NCBI RefSeq assembly: GCF_019972155.1
Contig: NZ_BOVL01000006.1
Span: forward strand, 57,394 to 121,393
Direction of reading: 5' to 3'
Source of the DNA: Bradyrhizobium sp. RD5-C2
Lineage (GTDB): Bacteria > Pseudomonadota > Alphaproteobacteria > Rhizobiales > Xanthobacteraceae
Length of the DNA stretch: 64,000 bases
Shown here: positions 19,305 through 30,098 of the stretch, one piece after another
How the letters are laid out: every line of letters begins with the position of its first letter
Position numbering within the stretch: position 1 is the first letter of the stretch
Translations under genes and position numbers: made by a program
The notes under the pieces: generated by a model
Database searches by the model: none
Told to the model about the DNA's origin: nothing
The model's input: the letters and a program-made list of their open reading frames with translations, nothing else

Positions 19305-20531
19305 ATGAGCGCAGTTCCGTTGCGTAACAACAAGGCCGCGGCGGCGTCCGCCGCGCGGTCCGTGACCGTCCTCGGTGCCACCGGCTCGATCGGCGACAGC
19401 ACGATGGATCTGCTGCGTGGCGCGCGCGACCGCTACCGGGTCGAGGCGCTGACCGCGAACAGCAATGTCGAGGGACTGGCCAAGCTCGCCAAGGAGTTCG
19501 GCGCGCGGTTCGCCGCCATCGCCGATCCGGCGCGGCTTTCCGAATTGAAGGACGCGCTGGCCGGAACCCGCATCGAATGCGGGGCCGGGGAGAGCGCCAT
19601 CATCGAGGCGGCCGCGCGGCCGGCGGATTGGGTGATGGCCGCGGTCAGCGGCGCTGCCGGATTGAAGCCGGCACTTGCCGCGGTCGATCGCGGCGCAACC
19701 GTCGCGCTCGCCAACAAGGAGTGCCTGGTCTGTGCCGGCGACATCTTCATGGAGCGGGCCAAGAAGGCCGGAGCCTGCATCCTGCCGGCGGACTCCGAGC
19801 ATAATGCGCTGTTCCAGGCGCTGGCTTCCGGCAATCGCGAGGAACTGACGCGGGTGATCATCACCGCCTCCGGCGGGCCGTTCCGCACCTGGGCTCCCGC
19901 CGACATCGAACAGGCGACGTTGGAACAGGCGCTCAAGCATCCGAACTGGAGCATGGGGCAGAAGATCACGATCGATTCCGCCTCGATGATGAACAAGGGC
20001 CTCGAGGTGATCGAGGCGTCCTATCTGTTCGCCCTGGCGCCCGACGAGATCGACGTGCTGGTGCACCCGCAGTCGATCATCCACGGCATGGTCGAGTTTT
20101 CCGATCGCTCCGTGATGGCCCAGCTCGGTACGCCCGACATGCGGATCCCGATCGCGCATTGCCTCGGCTGGCCGGACCGGATCGTCGGCCCGTCAGCCAA
20201 GCTCGATCTCGCCAAGATCGGACAGCTCACCTTCGAGGCGCCGGACTTCCAGCGTTTCCCCGGGCTGCGGCTCGCCTACGAGGCGCTGCGCCTCGGGCAT
20301 GGCGCGACGACGGTCTACAACGCGGCGAACGAAATCGCGGTCGCGGCGTTTATCGCCGGCAAGATCAAATTCGGTGCGATCGCCCGGCTGGTCGAGGCGA
20401 CCATGAACGATTGGATCAGGTCGGGGAATCAGCCACCACTGAACTCGGCGGATGATGCGATTTCCGTTGACCATATCGCGCGAAATAAAGCTGCCGCCCT
20501 ATTGCCTCAAATTGCCTTAAAGGCAACCTAG
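19305..20531 (+). CDS. dxr: 1-deoxy-D-xylulose 5-phosphate reductoisomerase
   Basis: The 408-residue enzyme performs the second step of the MEP isoprenoid pathway with NADPH. The nucleotide-binding motif [18 protein letters not shown] lies near the N-terminus, then [12 protein letters not shown] and [12 protein letters not shown] (metal and substrate site), and [19 protein letters not shown]. The ATG at 19305 is four bases after the cdsA stop; an in-frame ATG at 19185 would overlap cdsA. Supplying isoprenoids beside uppS makes functional sense. Confidence 0.96.
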   Translation: MSAVPLRNNKAAAASAARSVTVLGATGSIGDSTMDLLRGARDRYRVEALTANSNVEGLAKLAKEFGARFAAIADPARLSELKDALAGTRIECGAGESAIIEAAARPADWVMAAVSGAAGLKPALAAVDRGATVALANKECLVCAGDIFMERAKKAGACILPADSEHNALFQALASGNREELTRVIITASGGPFRTWAPADIEQATLEQALKHPNWSMGQKITIDSASMMNKGLEVIEASYLFALAPDEIDVLVHPQSIIHGMVEFSDRSVMAQLGTPDMRIPIAHCLGWPDRIVGPSAKLDLAKIGQLTFEAPDFQRFPGLRLAYEALRLGHGATTVYNAANEIAVAAFIAGKIKFGAIARLVEATMNDWIRSGNQPPLNSADDAISVDHIARNKAAALLPQIALKAT

Positions 20532-20575
20532 AGGGTTGGGGACGGAGCCTATGGCTCTTGTCGAGGGGAATTCGA

Positions 20576-21727
20576 ATGCCCGAGTATTTGCTTCATAGTA
20601 TCAATGCGTTGAGCCATGGGCTCCTCGGCTATATCGTTCCCTTCCTCTTCGTCCTGACCATCGTTGTCTTCTTTCACGAGCTCGGCCACTTCCTGGTCGC
20701 GCGCTGGGCCGGCGTGAAGGTGCTGACGTTCTCGCTGGGGTTCGGACCGGAGCTTGCCGGCTTCAACGACCGGCATGGCACACGCTGGAAGATCTCGGCG
20801 ATTCCGCTCGGCGGTTACGTCAAATTCTTCGGCGACGACAGCGAGGCATCGACGCCCTCGACGGAGACGCTCGCCGCCATGACAGCGGAGGAGCGCGAAG
20901 GCAGCTTCCACCACAAGTCGGTCGGCAAGCGCACCGCGATCGTCGCGGCCGGTCCGGTGGCGAACTTCATTCTAGGCGCCCTGATTTTCGCGGGTATGGC
21001 GCTCTATTACGGCAAGCCCAGCACGATCGCCCGGGTCGATGGCCTAGTTGCCGAAAGCGTCGCTGCGAACGCAGGCTTCAAGGTCGGTGATGTCGTCGTC
21101 GATATCGATGGCAGTGCGATCCAGAGCTTCGCCGACATGCAGCGGATCGTAGCTTCGAATGCTGGTTCAGAGCTTGATTTCAAAGTGAAGCGGGACGGCG
21201 CGATCGTTTCGCTGAAGGCGGCGCCGGCGCTGAAGGAGGTCAAGGACCCCTTCGGCAATGCCCACCGAATCGGCGTGCTTGGAATCGAGCACAAGGCTCA
21301 GGTCGGCGAATCATCCAGTGCTCCGGTCGGCGTGCTGGAAGCGATGAAGATCGGTGTCGAGCAGGTTTGGTACATTATTTCCAGCACGTTTAAGTTCCTG
21401 GGGTCGCTGTTCGTCGGGACCGGCAATCCGGCCGAGGTGAGCGGGGTCATTGGAATCGCGAAGCTGTCGGGTCAGGCTGCGAGCGCCGGGTTCCAGTTCG
21501 TCGTCAATCTTTGCGCCATCCTCTCGGTCTCGATCGGGCTGTTGAATCTGTTCCCGATCCCGCTTTTGGACGGTGGACACCTCCTGTTCTACAGCGCGGA
21601 GGCGCTTCGTGGACGCCCGCTCTCGGAGCGGACGCAGGAGGTGGGTTTCCGAATTGGTCTGGGTTTGGTTCTGATGCTGATGGTGTTTGCGACATATAAC
21701 GACATCCTCAGAATCGCTGGGTCCTGA
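20576..21727 (+). CDS. rseP: Site-2 intramembrane zinc metalloprotease
   Basis: The 383-residue membrane protease has the zinc motif HELGH at residues 34-38 in the first helix. A PDZ domain sits in the middle (GLVAESVAANAGFKVGDVVV), and the second metal motif NLFPIPLLDGGHLLFY near the C-terminus supplies the Asp ligand. RseP-type proteases cleave anti-sigma factors and leftover signal peptides. It lies between dxr and bamA, the usual envelope-cluster position. Confidence 0.95.
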   Translation: MPEYLLHSINALSHGLLGYIVPFLFVLTIVVFFHELGHFLVARWAGVKVLTFSLGFGPELAGFNDRHGTRWKISAIPLGGYVKFFGDDSEASTPSTETLAAMTAEEREGSFHHKSVGKRTAIVAAGPVANFILGALIFAGMALYYGKPSTIARVDGLVAESVAANAGFKVGDVVVDIDGSAIQSFADMQRIVASNAGSELDFKVKRDGAIVSLKAAPALKEVKDPFGNAHRIGVLGIEHKAQVGESSSAPVGVLEAMKIGVEQVWYIISSTFKFLGSLFVGTGNPAEVSGVIGIAKLSGQAASAGFQFVVNLCAILSVSIGLLNLFPIPLLDGGHLLFYSAEALRGRPLSERTQEVGFRIGLGLVLMLMVFATYNDILRIAGS

Positions 21728-21904
21728 AACGGGGCTTTTCTGTGGCGTTGCCAATGGGCAACGTCTTGGTATGAAAATGGAAATGTTCAGCTGTAGTAAG
21801 TTTGCCCCCTCGGCAAAGTTGGCTACAAGCTGAGCGGCAGGTTGGGAATCTGTCGGGTCGTTGGGGAACGGTCCGGCATTGCTAAAGATAAGGGCGCGTT
21901 GCGC

Positions 21905-24448
21905 ATGATGTTTGGAATGCGAGTGAGGGGGGGGCTGTTCGCCGCCTTGGTCATGTTCGCCGCGCCAGCGGCGGCCACCTTGGCGGCCGTTGCTGTCTCT
22001 GCGCCTGCGCATGCGCAGACCGTTGATTCGATTGCCGTGGAGGGGAACCGTCGCGTCGAGCTCGAAACCATCCGTTCCTATTTCCATCCCGGACCGGGCG
22101 GTCGGCTGGGCCAGGCCCAGATCGATGACGGCCTGAAGGCGCTGATCGAGACCGGCCTGTTCCAGGACGTCCATATCGATCAGCGGGGCGGGCGCTTCGT
22201 CGTGGTCGTGGTCGAGAACCCGGTGATTGGCCGCGTTGCCTTCGAAGGCAACAAGAAGGTCAAGGACGAGCAGCTCACCGCCGAAGTCCAGTCCAAGCCG
22301 CGCGGCACCTTCTCGCGCCCGATGGTGCAGTCGGATGCCCTGCGCATTGCCGAAATCTACCGCCGCTCCGGCCGTTACGACGTGCGGGTCAATCCGCAGA
22401 TCATCGAGCAGCCGAACAACCGCGTCGACCTGATCTTCGAGGTCAATGAAGGCGTGAAGACCGGTGTGCGGTCGATCGAGTTCCTGGGCAACAATGCCTA
22501 TTCGGCGTCCCGCCTGCGCGACGTCATCAAGACCCGCGAATCGAACCTCCTGAGCTTCCTTGGCGGCAACGACGTCTATGACCCGGACCGGGTCGAAGCC
22601 GACCGCGACTTGATTCGCCGCTTCTACCTCAAGAACGGCTATGCCGATGTACAGGTCGTGGCCGCACTGACCGAATACGATCCCGACAAGAAGGGCTTCC
22701 TGGTTACCTTCAAGATCGAAGAGGGCCAGCAGTACCGCGTCGCCGCCGTCAACTTCACCTCGTCGATCGCAACACTCGACCCGAACGCGCTGCGCTCGTA
22801 CTCGCGCGTCAATACCGGCTCGCTCTACAACGCCGAGGCGCTGGAGAAGTCGGTCGAGGAGATGCAGATCGAGGCATCGCGCCGCGGCTATGCTTTCGCG
22901 GTGGTCCGGCCGCGCGGCGATCGCAATTTCGACAATCACACGGTGTCGATCACCTTCGCGATCGATGAAGGTCCGCGCACCTATATCGAGCGTATCAACG
23001 TCCGCGGCAACAGCCGCACGCGCGATTACGTGATCCGCCGCGAATTCGATATCTCGGAAGGCGACGCCTACAACCGTGCGCTGGTGGACCGTGCAGAGCG
23101 CCGGCTGAAGAACCTCGACTTCTTCAAGACAGTGAAGATCACCACCGAACCCGGATCCTCCAGCGATCGCGTCATCCTGATCGTCGATCTCGAGGAGAAG
23201 TCGACTGGCGACTTCTCGGTGTCGGGCGGCTATTCGACCACCGACGGCGCGCTGGCTGAAGTCAGCGTCTCCGAGCGCAATCTGCTCGGCCGCGGCCTGT
23301 TCGCGAAGGCGTCGGTGACCTATGGCCAGTATGCCCGCGGCTACTCGCTGTCGTTCGTCGAGCCCTATCTGCTCGACTATCGTGTCGCGCTCGGCCTCGA
23401 TTTCTATCAGCGCCAGCAGCTGTCCAACAACTACATCGCCTACGGCACCAAGACGCTCGGCTTCAGCCCGCGTCTCGGCTTCAGCCTGCGGGAAGACCTG
23501 TCGCTGCAGCTGCGCTACTCGATCTATCAGCAGGAAATCACCCTGCCGTCGACGCTCAACAACTGTAACAACAATCCCTTCCTGGCTGACGGCGTAACGC
23601 CCAATCCCGCATTCAATCCGAGCCCGGCCTATGCGAACCTGAACGGGATCAGCCTGGTGTCGACCAATGGTCTCGGCTGCTACAGCGACGGTGAAGCCTC
23701 GCTGCCGGTCCGCAAGGAACTGGCTGGCGGCAAGACGTTGACGTCGGCGCTGGGTTATACGCTCAACTACAACACGCTCGACAACAACAAGAACCCGACC
23801 GACGGTCTGATCGTCGACTTCAAGCAGGACTTCGCCGGCGTCGGTGGCGACGTCAGCTACATCAAGAGCGCGATCGACGCGAAGTACTACACCCCGCTGG
23901 TGTCTGATATCGTCGGCGTGATCCACGCCCAGGGCGGCATCCTGAACAAGCTGGGCAGCGACGAACTGCGCATGCTGGATCACTTCCAGATGGGCCCGAA
24001 CCTGGTCCGCGGCTTCGCGCCGAACGGCATCGGTCCGCGTGACATCAACCCGTACGGCACCATGGACGCCGTTGGCGGCACCAAGTACTGGGGCGTGTCG
24101 GCGGAACTGCAGATGCCGTTCTGGTTCCTGCCGAAGGAAGTCGGGCTCAAGGGCGCGGTCTATGCCGACGCCGGCGGCCTGTACGACTACAAGGGACCGA
24201 CCTCGTGGGCGGCGACCGGCGAAGTCAACACGCCCGGCTGCGTCAGGCCGACCAACAACCCGCCGTCTCCGGGTACCTGCTTGGGTCTGAGCTATGACGA
24301 CAGCAAGGTTGTCCGTACCTCGGTCGGTGTCGGCCTGATCTGGCAGTCGCCGTTTGGTCCGCTGCGCTTCGATTACGCCGTACCGCTGACCAAGGGTGCG
24401 TATGACCGCGTGCAAGAATTCCGGTTTGGCGGCGGTACGACTTTCTAA
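21905..24448 (+). CDS. bamA: Outer-membrane protein assembly factor BamA
   Basis: The 847-residue Omp85 protein inserts beta-barrels into the outer membrane. A signal peptide ending AHAQ is followed by about five POTRA domains (first repeat [17 protein letters not shown], third ending near residue 265) and a C-terminal 16-strand barrel with the conserved [14 protein letters not shown] loop. It ends with an aromatic (RFGGGTTF). The ATG at 21905 is preferred over an in-frame TTG at 21842, since the latter would put extra polar residues before the signal peptide. Confidence 0.96.
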   Translation: MMFGMRVRGGLFAALVMFAAPAAATLAAVAVSAPAHAQTVDSIAVEGNRRVELETIRSYFHPGPGGRLGQAQIDDGLKALIETGLFQDVHIDQRGGRFVVVVVENPVIGRVAFEGNKKVKDEQLTAEVQSKPRGTFSRPMVQSDALRIAEIYRRSGRYDVRVNPQIIEQPNNRVDLIFEVNEGVKTGVRSIEFLGNNAYSASRLRDVIKTRESNLLSFLGGNDVYDPDRVEADRDLIRRFYLKNGYADVQVVAALTEYDPDKKGFLVTFKIEEGQQYRVAAVNFTSSIATLDPNALRSYSRVNTGSLYNAEALEKSVEEMQIEASRRGYAFAVVRPRGDRNFDNHTVSITFAIDEGPRTYIERINVRGNSRTRDYVIRREFDISEGDAYNRALVDRAERRLKNLDFFKTVKITTEPGSSSDRVILIVDLEEKSTGDFSVSGGYSTTDGALAEVSVSERNLLGRGLFAKASVTYGQYARGYSLSFVEPYLLDYRVALGLDFYQRQQLSNNYIAYGTKTLGFSPRLGFSLREDLSLQLRYSIYQQEITLPSTLNNCNNNPFLADGVTPNPAFNPSPAYANLNGISLVSTNGLGCYSDGEASLPVRKELAGGKTLTSALGYTLNYNTLDNNKNPTDGLIVDFKQDFAGVGGDVSYIKSAIDAKYYTPLVSDIVGVIHAQGGILNKLGSDELRMLDHFQMGPNLVRGFAPNGIGPRDINPYGTMDAVGGTKYWGVSAELQMPFWFLPKEVGLKGAVYADAGGLYDYKGPTSWAATGEVNTPGCVRPTNNPPSPGTCLGLSYDDSKVVRTSVGVGLIWQSPFGPLRFDYAVPLTKGAYDRVQEFRFGGGTTF

Positions 24449-24480
24449 CACCGCTGATCGACCGGACTGCGACGGATGGA

Positions 24481-25542
24481 ATGGCGCAGCCGATCTTCTA
24501 CAAGAGTCCTCCTTCGTCATCGCTGGCTGAAATTGCCGCGCTGACGAAGGCGCCACTGGTCGACCCCGAAAGGGGCGCGCTTCAGATCAGGGGGCTGGCT
24601 TCGCTTGACGAGGCCGGACCGATGCATCTCGCGTTTTTCGACAATCTCAAATACGCCGACCAGCTTGCCGCGACCAAGGCCGGCGCCTGCCTGGTCAGCG
24701 CGCGTTTCGAGGCGCAGGTGCCGAAGGGCACCGCCGTGCTGCGGGCCGCGAAACCGTTCCAGGTGTTCGTCGAGCTTGCCCGCGAATGGCACGCCGATGC
24801 GCTGCGGCCGCAATCCTGGTTCGGGACCGAGGGCATCGCCCCGTCGGCGATCATCGATCCCACCGCGCGCCTCGAGGACGGCGTCATCGTCGATCCGCTG
24901 GTCGTGATCGGCCCACGGGTCGAGATCGGCGCCGGCACCATCATCGGCGCCGGCGCGGTGATCGGCGCCGACGTCAAGATCGGCCGCGACTGCAATGTCG
25001 GCGCCAAGACCACCATTCAGTTCGCGCTGATCGGCAACAACGTGCTGATTCACCCGGCCTGCAATATCGGCCAGGACGGCTACGGCTTCATCTTCTTCGG
25101 GCCGGCCGGGCACGTGAAGGTGCCGCAGACCGGCCGCGTGGTGATCCAGAACAATGTCGAGGTCGGCGCCGCCTCGACCATCGACCGCGGTTCCCTGCGC
25201 GACACCGTGATCGGCGAGGGCACCAAAATCGACAACCAGGTCCAGATCGGCCACAATGTGACCATCGGCCGGCACTGCCTGCTCGCGGCCCAGATCGGGC
25301 TCGCCGGCAGTCTGACGATCGGCGACAATGTTGCGCTCGGCGCCAAGGTGGGCATCAACAACCACCTCAAGATCGGCGACGGCGCCCAGGTGACGGCGAT
25401 GAGCGCGGTCAAGGACGACATTCCGGCCAATGGTCGCTGGGGCGGGCATTTCGCCAAGCCGACCAAGCAGTGGTTCCGGGAAATTATCGCGGTGGAGCGC
25501 CTGGTGCGCGACAACGAAGCCAAAGGCAAGGAACAGGAGTGA
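24481..25542 (+). CDS. lpxD: UDP-3-O-acylglucosamine N-acyltransferase
   Basis: The 353-residue enzyme adds the N-linked acyl chain in lipid A synthesis (third step). An N-terminal uridine-binding domain is followed by a long left-handed beta-helix of hexapeptide repeats ([20 protein letters not shown]). The catalytic histidine is about H258 in [10 protein letters not shown]. The stop shares one base with the fabZ start. Confidence 0.96.
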   Translation: MAQPIFYKSPPSSSLAEIAALTKAPLVDPERGALQIRGLASLDEAGPMHLAFFDNLKYADQLAATKAGACLVSARFEAQVPKGTAVLRAAKPFQVFVELAREWHADALRPQSWFGTEGIAPSAIIDPTARLEDGVIVDPLVVIGPRVEIGAGTIIGAGAVIGADVKIGRDCNVGAKTTIQFALIGNNVLIHPACNIGQDGYGFIFFGPAGHVKVPQTGRVVIQNNVEVGAASTIDRGSLRDTVIGEGTKIDNQVQIGHNVTIGRHCLLAAQIGLAGSLTIGDNVALGAKVGINNHLKIGDGAQVTAMSAVKDDIPANGRWGGHFAKPTKQWFREIIAVERLVRDNEAKGKEQE

Positions 25543-26000
25543 TGGAGGAGGCACCGGTCAAATTCGAGCTCGTGGATATCAACGATATCCTGAAGACGCT
25601 CCCGCATCGCTTTCCGATGTTGCTGATCGACCGGGTGATCAAGATCCGCACCGACTACAGCGGCATCGGCATCAAGAACGTCACCTTCAACGAGCCGCCG
25701 TTCCAGGGGCATTTCCCGGATCGTCCGGTCTATCCCGGCGTGATGATGATCGAGGCGATGGCGCAGACCGCCGGCGTGATCGGTATCAAGTCGGTCGAGG
25801 GCACCGAGAAGCCGCGCGCGGTGTATTTCCTCACCATCGACAAGTGCAAGTTCAGGAAGCCGGTGATGCCCGGCGACACCATCGAGTACCACATGCGCTC
25901 GCTCGGCCGCCGCAAGACGATGTGGTGGTTTCACGGCGACGCCAAGGTCAACGGCCAGGTCGTCGCCGAGGCCGATGTCGGTGCGATGCTGACGGATTAG
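25542..26000 (+). CDS. fabZ: 3-hydroxyacyl-ACP dehydratase
   Basis: The 152-residue hot-dog-fold enzyme dehydrates 3-hydroxyacyl-ACP in fatty-acid synthesis. The catalytic His22 is in [14 protein letters not shown] and Glu71 in [14 protein letters not shown]. It competes with LpxA for the same acyl-ACP, and the two genes sit close together as usual. The start overlaps the lpxD stop (TGATG). Confidence 0.96.
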   Translation: MEEAPVKFELVDINDILKTLPHRFPMLLIDRVIKIRTDYSGIGIKNVTFNEPPFQGHFPDRPVYPGVMMIEAMAQTAGVIGIKSVEGTEKPRAVYFLTIDKCKFRKPVMPGDTIEYHMRSLGRRKTMWWFHGDAKVNGQVVAEADVGAMLTD

Positions 26001-26021
26001 AGCAACGTCAGCTCGCCGCCG

Positions 26022-26345
26022 TCACGACGTGCTGCAGGCATATCGGCCGTCCGCGCCGGCGATCCGCAGCACGCGATTGAGGAAGACGCCCATCGATGGT
26101 GCGATCATCAGCGCGTCGTAGGTCTCCGTAGGCACGCCGCAATAGTGCTGGTAGCTGCCCCTGACCGCGACCAGCAGCGTGCGCTCGCTTGCGCTGTAGC
26201 AGACCCGCTGGACGATCGTGCTGCGGTTGATGTCGCGACAGTCGAAGCTCGAGAGATTGACGGTCGTGCTGTTGCCGAGATCGACGGTCTCCGGACCGAC
26301 CGGCGCGGAGAACAGGTTGAGGATCAGTGCGGCGGCCCGGACCAT
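26022..26345 (-). CDS. Small exported KTSC-like protein
   Basis: This protein of about 107 residues lies opposite to the lipid A genes, between fabZ and lpxA. It starts with a hydrophobic stretch (MVRAAALILNLFSAPVG), then VNLSSFDCRDINRSTIVQRV, CYSASERTLLVAVRGSYQHY, CGVPTETYDALMIAPSMGVF, FNRVL-like end. The body resembles the KTSC domain (beta-rich, about 60 residues, seen near nucleases and in secreted proteins). In-frame starts also exist at 26387. The function is unknown. Its insertion breaks the otherwise co-directional fabZ-lpxA arrangement. Confidence 0.6.
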   Translation of the reverse strand: MVRAAALILNLFSAPVGPETVDLGNSTTVNLSSFDCRDINRSTIVQRVCYSASERTLLVAVRGSYQHYCGVPTETYDALMIAPSMGVFLNRVLRIAGADGRYACSTS

Positions 26346-26482
26346 GGATCGGTTGCGACCTTCTCGTTTGCAACAGGCGGTCATCATACGTCACTGGACA
26401 GGGCGGGCAAAGTCGCGCTAACGACCGCTCAAATCGACTGATACCACCTTGGCGCGATTAACGAATTCCGGACCGTAACGAC

Positions 26483-27277
26483 ATGAGCATGATCGACCCC
26501 ACTGCGCGGATTGCGGATGGCGCTATGATCGGGGCCGGCACCGAGATCGGTCCGTACTGCATCATCGGCCCCAACGTCGTGCTGGGCGAGAACTGCAAGC
26601 TGATCGCGCATGTCACCGTCAGCGGGCACACGAAGATCGGCGCCGGTTGCGTCATCTCGCCGTTTGCCGCGCTCGGCGGGCCGCCACAGGATCTGAGCTA
26701 TCGCGGCGAGCCGACCCGTCTCGAAGTCGGCGAAGCCTGTACGATCCGCGAAGGCGTGACGATGAATGTCGGCACGATCAAGGGCGGCGGGCTCACTCGC
26801 GTCGGCGACCGCGGCTTCTTCATGAACAACAGCCATGTCGGCCATGATTGCATGGTCGGCAATGGCGTCATCTTCGCGACCTCGGCGACGCTCGGCGGCC
26901 ACTGCGAGATCGGCGACGCCGTCTATATCGGCGGCCTGTCGGCAGTGCACCAGTTCACCCGCGTCGGCTCGCAAGTGATGATCGGTGGCGTCTGCGGCGT
27001 GCGCGGCGACATCATCCCGTTCGGTCTCGCCAACGGTCAATATGCGGTGCTCGAAGGGCTCAACATCATCGGCATGCGGCGGCGTCAGTTCACCAAGGCG
27101 CGGCTGGCGACGGTGCGGGCGTTCTATCAAAAGCTGTTCCACGGTCCCGGCATCTTCGCCGAGCGACTGGTGTCGGTGCAGCCGCTTGCGGGCGAGGATC
27201 CTGCGATCGCGGAAATCCTCGCCTTCATCGAGGGCGGCAAGCTCCGGCCGCTCTGTCTTCCCGCCGACGTCAATTGA
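26483..27277 (+). CDS. lpxA: UDP-N-acetylglucosamine acyltransferase
   Basis: The 264-residue enzyme begins lipid A synthesis by adding the 3-O acyl chain. A hexapeptide-repeat beta-helix fills the N-terminal two thirds, and the catalytic histidine is H121 in NNSHVGHDCMVG. The C-terminal helical region starts around GLNIIGMRRRQFTKARL. Length and motifs are standard. Confidence 0.96.
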   Translation: MSMIDPTARIADGAMIGAGTEIGPYCIIGPNVVLGENCKLIAHVTVSGHTKIGAGCVISPFAALGGPPQDLSYRGEPTRLEVGEACTIREGVTMNVGTIKGGGLTRVGDRGFFMNNSHVGHDCMVGNGVIFATSATLGGHCEIGDAVYIGGLSAVHQFTRVGSQVMIGGVCGVRGDIIPFGLANGQYAVLEGLNIIGMRRRQFTKARLATVRAFYQKLFHGPGIFAERLVSVQPLAGEDPAIAEILAFIEGGKLRPLCLPADVN

Positions 27278-27284
27278 GCAGGGG

Positions 27285-28154
27285 ATGGCCGCCAGCATGA
27301 CGTCAGCGGCTCCCTCGCTTTCCTCGCCGGTCGGCGTGATCGCCGGCGGCGGCGCCATGCCGTTCGCGGTCGCCGATCAGCTCACCGCGCGCGGCATCAC
27401 GCCGGTGCTGTTCGCGCTGCGCGGCGCCTGCGATCCGGCGCGCGCGCAGCGGTTTCGTCATCGCTGGATCTCGGTCGGCCAGCTCGGACGCGCGACCCGA
27501 CTGTTCCGCGACGAAGGCTGCCGCGACCTGATCTTCATCGGCACCCTGGTGCGTCCCGCGCTGTCGGAGATCCGGCTCGACTGGGGCACGCTGCGTTTGC
27601 TCGGCCACGTCGTGCGCGCGTTTCGCGGCGGCGACGATCATTTGCTGTCGAGCGTTGGCCGCATCCTCGAGCAGCAAGGATTTCGCATGGTCGGAATCAA
27701 GGATGTTGCACCCGATCTCCTGATGCCTGAGGGCGCCGTGACGCGCACGACGCCGGATTCGAGCGCGCTCGCCGACATCGCACGCGGACGCAGTGTGCTC
27801 GATGCGCTCGGCCCGTTCGACATCGGCCAGGCGGCCGTGGTGATCGACGGCCACGTCGTTGCGGTCGAAGACATCGAAGGCACCGATGGGCTGCTGGCGC
27901 GGGTGGCCCGGCTGCGTGCCGAGGGCCGTATCCGCGCCAAGGCCGGCCGCGGCGTTTTGGTGAAGGCGCCGAAGAGCAAGCAGGATCTCCGCTTCGATCT
28001 GCCGACCATCGGCCCGCGCACGGTCGAGGGCGCGGCCGCGGCGGGCATCGCCGGCATCGCCGTGATCGCCGGTAACACACTTGCCGCCGAGCCGCAGGCC
28101 CTGATCGAGGCCGCCGACGCCAAGGGGCTGTTTGTCATCGGACTGGCGGGCTGA
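27285..28154 (+). CDS. lpxI: UDP-2,3-diacylglucosamine pyrophosphatase, LpxI type
   Basis: The product is 289 residues (285 if it starts at the in-frame ATG 27297). It matches the LpxI/DUF1009 family, which replaces LpxH in alphaproteobacteria and releases lipid X from UDP-diacylglucosamine. Recognisable parts are VGVIAGGGAMPFAVADQL, DLIFIGTLVRPALSEI and the C-terminal IAVIAGNTLAAEPQALIEAA. It sits 7 bases after lpxA, and its stop overlaps the lpxB start by one base, consistent with the pathway order. Confidence 0.93.
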   Translation: MAASMTSAAPSLSSPVGVIAGGGAMPFAVADQLTARGITPVLFALRGACDPARAQRFRHRWISVGQLGRATRLFRDEGCRDLIFIGTLVRPALSEIRLDWGTLRLLGHVVRAFRGGDDHLLSSVGRILEQQGFRMVGIKDVAPDLLMPEGAVTRTTPDSSALADIARGRSVLDALGPFDIGQAAVVIDGHVVAVEDIEGTDGLLARVARLRAEGRIRAKAGRGVLVKAPKSKQDLRFDLPTIGPRTVEGAAAAGIAGIAVIAGNTLAAEPQALIEAADAKGLFVIGLAG

Positions 28155-29332
28155 TGCAGGCGCGCAGTCCCAGCAGCGGCCGCAAGATCTTCCTCATCGC
28201 GACGGAAGAGTCCGGTGACCGCCTCGGCGCGGCACTGATGAAGGTGCTGCGCCAGCGCCTAGGCGATGCCGTGCAATTTTCCGGCGTCGGCGGCCGGCAG
28301 ATGACCGGCGAGGGCATCGATCCCTTGTTTCCGATCGAGGAGCTCTCGATCATCGGCTTTGCCGCCGTCGTGAAGCAATTGCCGAAGATACTGCAATTGA
28401 TCAGGCGTACGGCCGATGCCGTGCTCGCCGATGCCCCTGACATGCTCGTCATCATCGACAGCCCTGACTTCACCCACCGCGTCGCGCGCCGCGTTCGCGC
28501 GCGCAACCCGAACATTCCGATCGTCAACTACGTGTCGCCGTCGGTCTGGGCGTGGCGGCCGGGCCGGGCGCGCGCGATGCGAGGCTATGTCGATCACGTG
28601 CTGGCGCTGCTGCCGTTCGAGCCGGAGGAATATGGCAAGCTGCAGGGGCCGCCATGCAGCTATGTCGGACATCCCCTGACCGAGCAGCTCACCTCGCTGC
28701 GGCCGAACGAGGAGGAACAGAAGCGGCGCGACGCGCAGCCGCCGGTCCTGCTGGTGCTGCCCGGAAGCCGGCGCAGCGAGATCAGGCATCATCTGGCGCT
28801 GTTCGGCGCGGCGCTCGGCCAGCTCAACAAGCAAACCCCGTTCGAGCTCGTGCTTCCGACCATGCCGCATCTCGTGGCCATGGTGCGCGAAGGCGTCGCG
28901 TCGTGGCCCGTGGTGCCGCGGCTTGCCGTCGGCGAGACCGAGAAGCGCGCCGCATTCCGCGTGGCACGCGCGGCGCTCGCAAAGTCGGGTACGGTGACGC
29001 TGGAGCTCGCACTGTCAGGCATTCCGATGGTGACGGCCTATCGCGTCGGTGCTGCGGAAGCGTTCATCCTGCGCCGTGCGATCCGGGTGTCGTCGGTGAT
29101 CCTCGCCAATCTCGTGATCGGCAGCGACATCATTCCCGAGTTCCTGCAGGAGGACTGCACGCCGGACAAGCTCGCGCACGCGCTGGGTGATGTCCTCGCG
29201 GATACGCCCGACCGTCTGCGGCAGCTCGTGGCGTTCGGAACGATGGACGGGAAGATGTCGACCGGCGACCAGCCGCCGAGTGTCCGCGCCGCCGACATAG
29301 TGCTCGCGGAAATGAGCCGGCGTTCAACCTAG
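28154..29332 (+). CDS. lpxB: Lipid A disaccharide synthase
   Basis: The 392-residue GT19 glycosyltransferase joins lipid X to UDP-diacylglucosamine. Visible motifs are KIFLIATEESGDRLGAALM, FSGVGGRQMTGEGI, NYVSPSVWAWRPGRAR and LLVLPGSRRSEIRHHL. It closes the rpsB-to-lpxB gene row. Confidence 0.96.
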   Translation: MQARSPSSGRKIFLIATEESGDRLGAALMKVLRQRLGDAVQFSGVGGRQMTGEGIDPLFPIEELSIIGFAAVVKQLPKILQLIRRTADAVLADAPDMLVIIDSPDFTHRVARRVRARNPNIPIVNYVSPSVWAWRPGRARAMRGYVDHVLALLPFEPEEYGKLQGPPCSYVGHPLTEQLTSLRPNEEEQKRRDAQPPVLLVLPGSRRSEIRHHLALFGAALGQLNKQTPFELVLPTMPHLVAMVREGVASWPVVPRLAVGETEKRAAFRVARAALAKSGTVTLELALSGIPMVTAYRVGAAEAFILRRAIRVSSVILANLVIGSDIIPEFLQEDCTPDKLAHALGDVLADTPDRLRQLVAFGTMDGKMSTGDQPPSVRAADIVLAEMSRRST

Positions 29333-29389
29333 TCATTCGATCATCGTGGTGCTGCGGCGACATGTGGTCGCAACGGTTCCGCTTGCTGC

Positions 29390-29414
29390 GCTAATATTAG
29401 TAATAGCTAATATT
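29390..29414. promoter_or_regulatory. AT-rich repeat, ArsR operator candidate
   Basis: Two copies of GCTAATATT (29390-29398 and 29406-29414) lie 16 bases apart, and AATATTA / TAATATT form an inverted repeat across them. The AT-richness stands out in GC-rich surroundings. It ends 16 bases before the SRPBCC start, a natural binding site for the ArsR-type repressor encoded in the same operon. Confidence 0.5.
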
Positions 29415-29430
29415 GATGCGGAGCGCCGTC

Positions 29431-30093
29431 ATGAAGATCGATCCTGTCGCCTATGTCGGAGCCGTCGTTCGCGAAGTCGCGGTCCGGGAGCGCGATGGCA
29501 AGCCGGCGCGGGCGGTCATCGCGACCCGCAGCTACGACACCGACATCGCCGATCTCTGGGACGCGCTGACCAACCCCGAGCGCATTCCGCGCTGGTTCCT
29601 GCCGATCTCGGGCGATCTCAGGCTCGGCGGCCGCTATCAGTTCCAAGGTCAGGCGGGCGGGGAAATCACGACGTCTGAGCCGCCGCGCCGGCTTGCCGTG
29701 ACCTGGGAGGCGATGGGCGCCGTCAGCTGGGTCGCCGTGACCCTGGCCGACGATGGCGCCGGCGGCACGCGACTCGAGCTGGAGCACCTTTCACTGATCG
29801 AGGGCGACTTCTGGGATCGCTACGGGCCCGGCGCGGTCGGTGTCGGCTGGGACCTCGCCTTGATCTGGCTCGCGCTCTATGTCGCGGCAGGCCCCGGCGG
29901 GCAGTTCGACCGGGCGGCGGCGGAGGCCTGGCCCGGCTCCGGGGACGGCAAGGATTTCATCCGCCGCAGCAGCGCGGACTGGTGCAGGGCGTCGATCACG
30001 GCGGGAACGGACGAGGCGGCGGCACGTCGGGCCGGGGCCAGCACGACGGCGTTTTATTGCGGCGAGCCTGAGCCGGGCGGCGGAGGAGGCTAA
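29431..30093 (+). CDS. SRPBCC (AHSA1-type) domain protein
   Basis: This 220-residue protein has a START/SRPBCC fold: an opening strand RAVIATRSYDTDIADLWDAL, then NPERIPRWFLP, GGRYQFQGQAGG, RLAVTWEAMG and LELEHLSLIEGD. Such proteins bind hydrophobic ligands in a deep cavity and often form an operon with an ArsR-family repressor, as here (ArsR starts five bases after its stop). The last about 20 residues are Gly/Ala-rich and probably unstructured. The ligand is unknown. The gene order is reversed compared with the more common ArsR-first arrangement. Confidence 0.85.
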   Translation: MKIDPVAYVGAVVREVAVRERDGKPARAVIATRSYDTDIADLWDALTNPERIPRWFLPISGDLRLGGRYQFQGQAGGEITTSEPPRRLAVTWEAMGAVSWVAVTLADDGAGGTRLELEHLSLIEGDFWDRYGPGAVGVGWDLALIWLALYVAAGPGGQFDRAAAEAWPGSGDGKDFIRRSSADWCRASITAGTDEAAARRAGASTTAFYCGEPEPGGGGG

Positions 30094-30098
30094 CGACC

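Noticed and set aside
21311..24556. A 1081-residue open frame on the minus strand opposite rseP and bamA
   Set aside because: The composition (Arg, Gln, Asp, Val runs) is that of antisense to GC-rich genes; the plus-strand products are unmistakable.
29359..29390. Possible sigma-70 promoter before the SRPBCC gene
   Set aside because: Several weak -35/-10 pairings are possible and none is better than the others, so no specific promoter is called.
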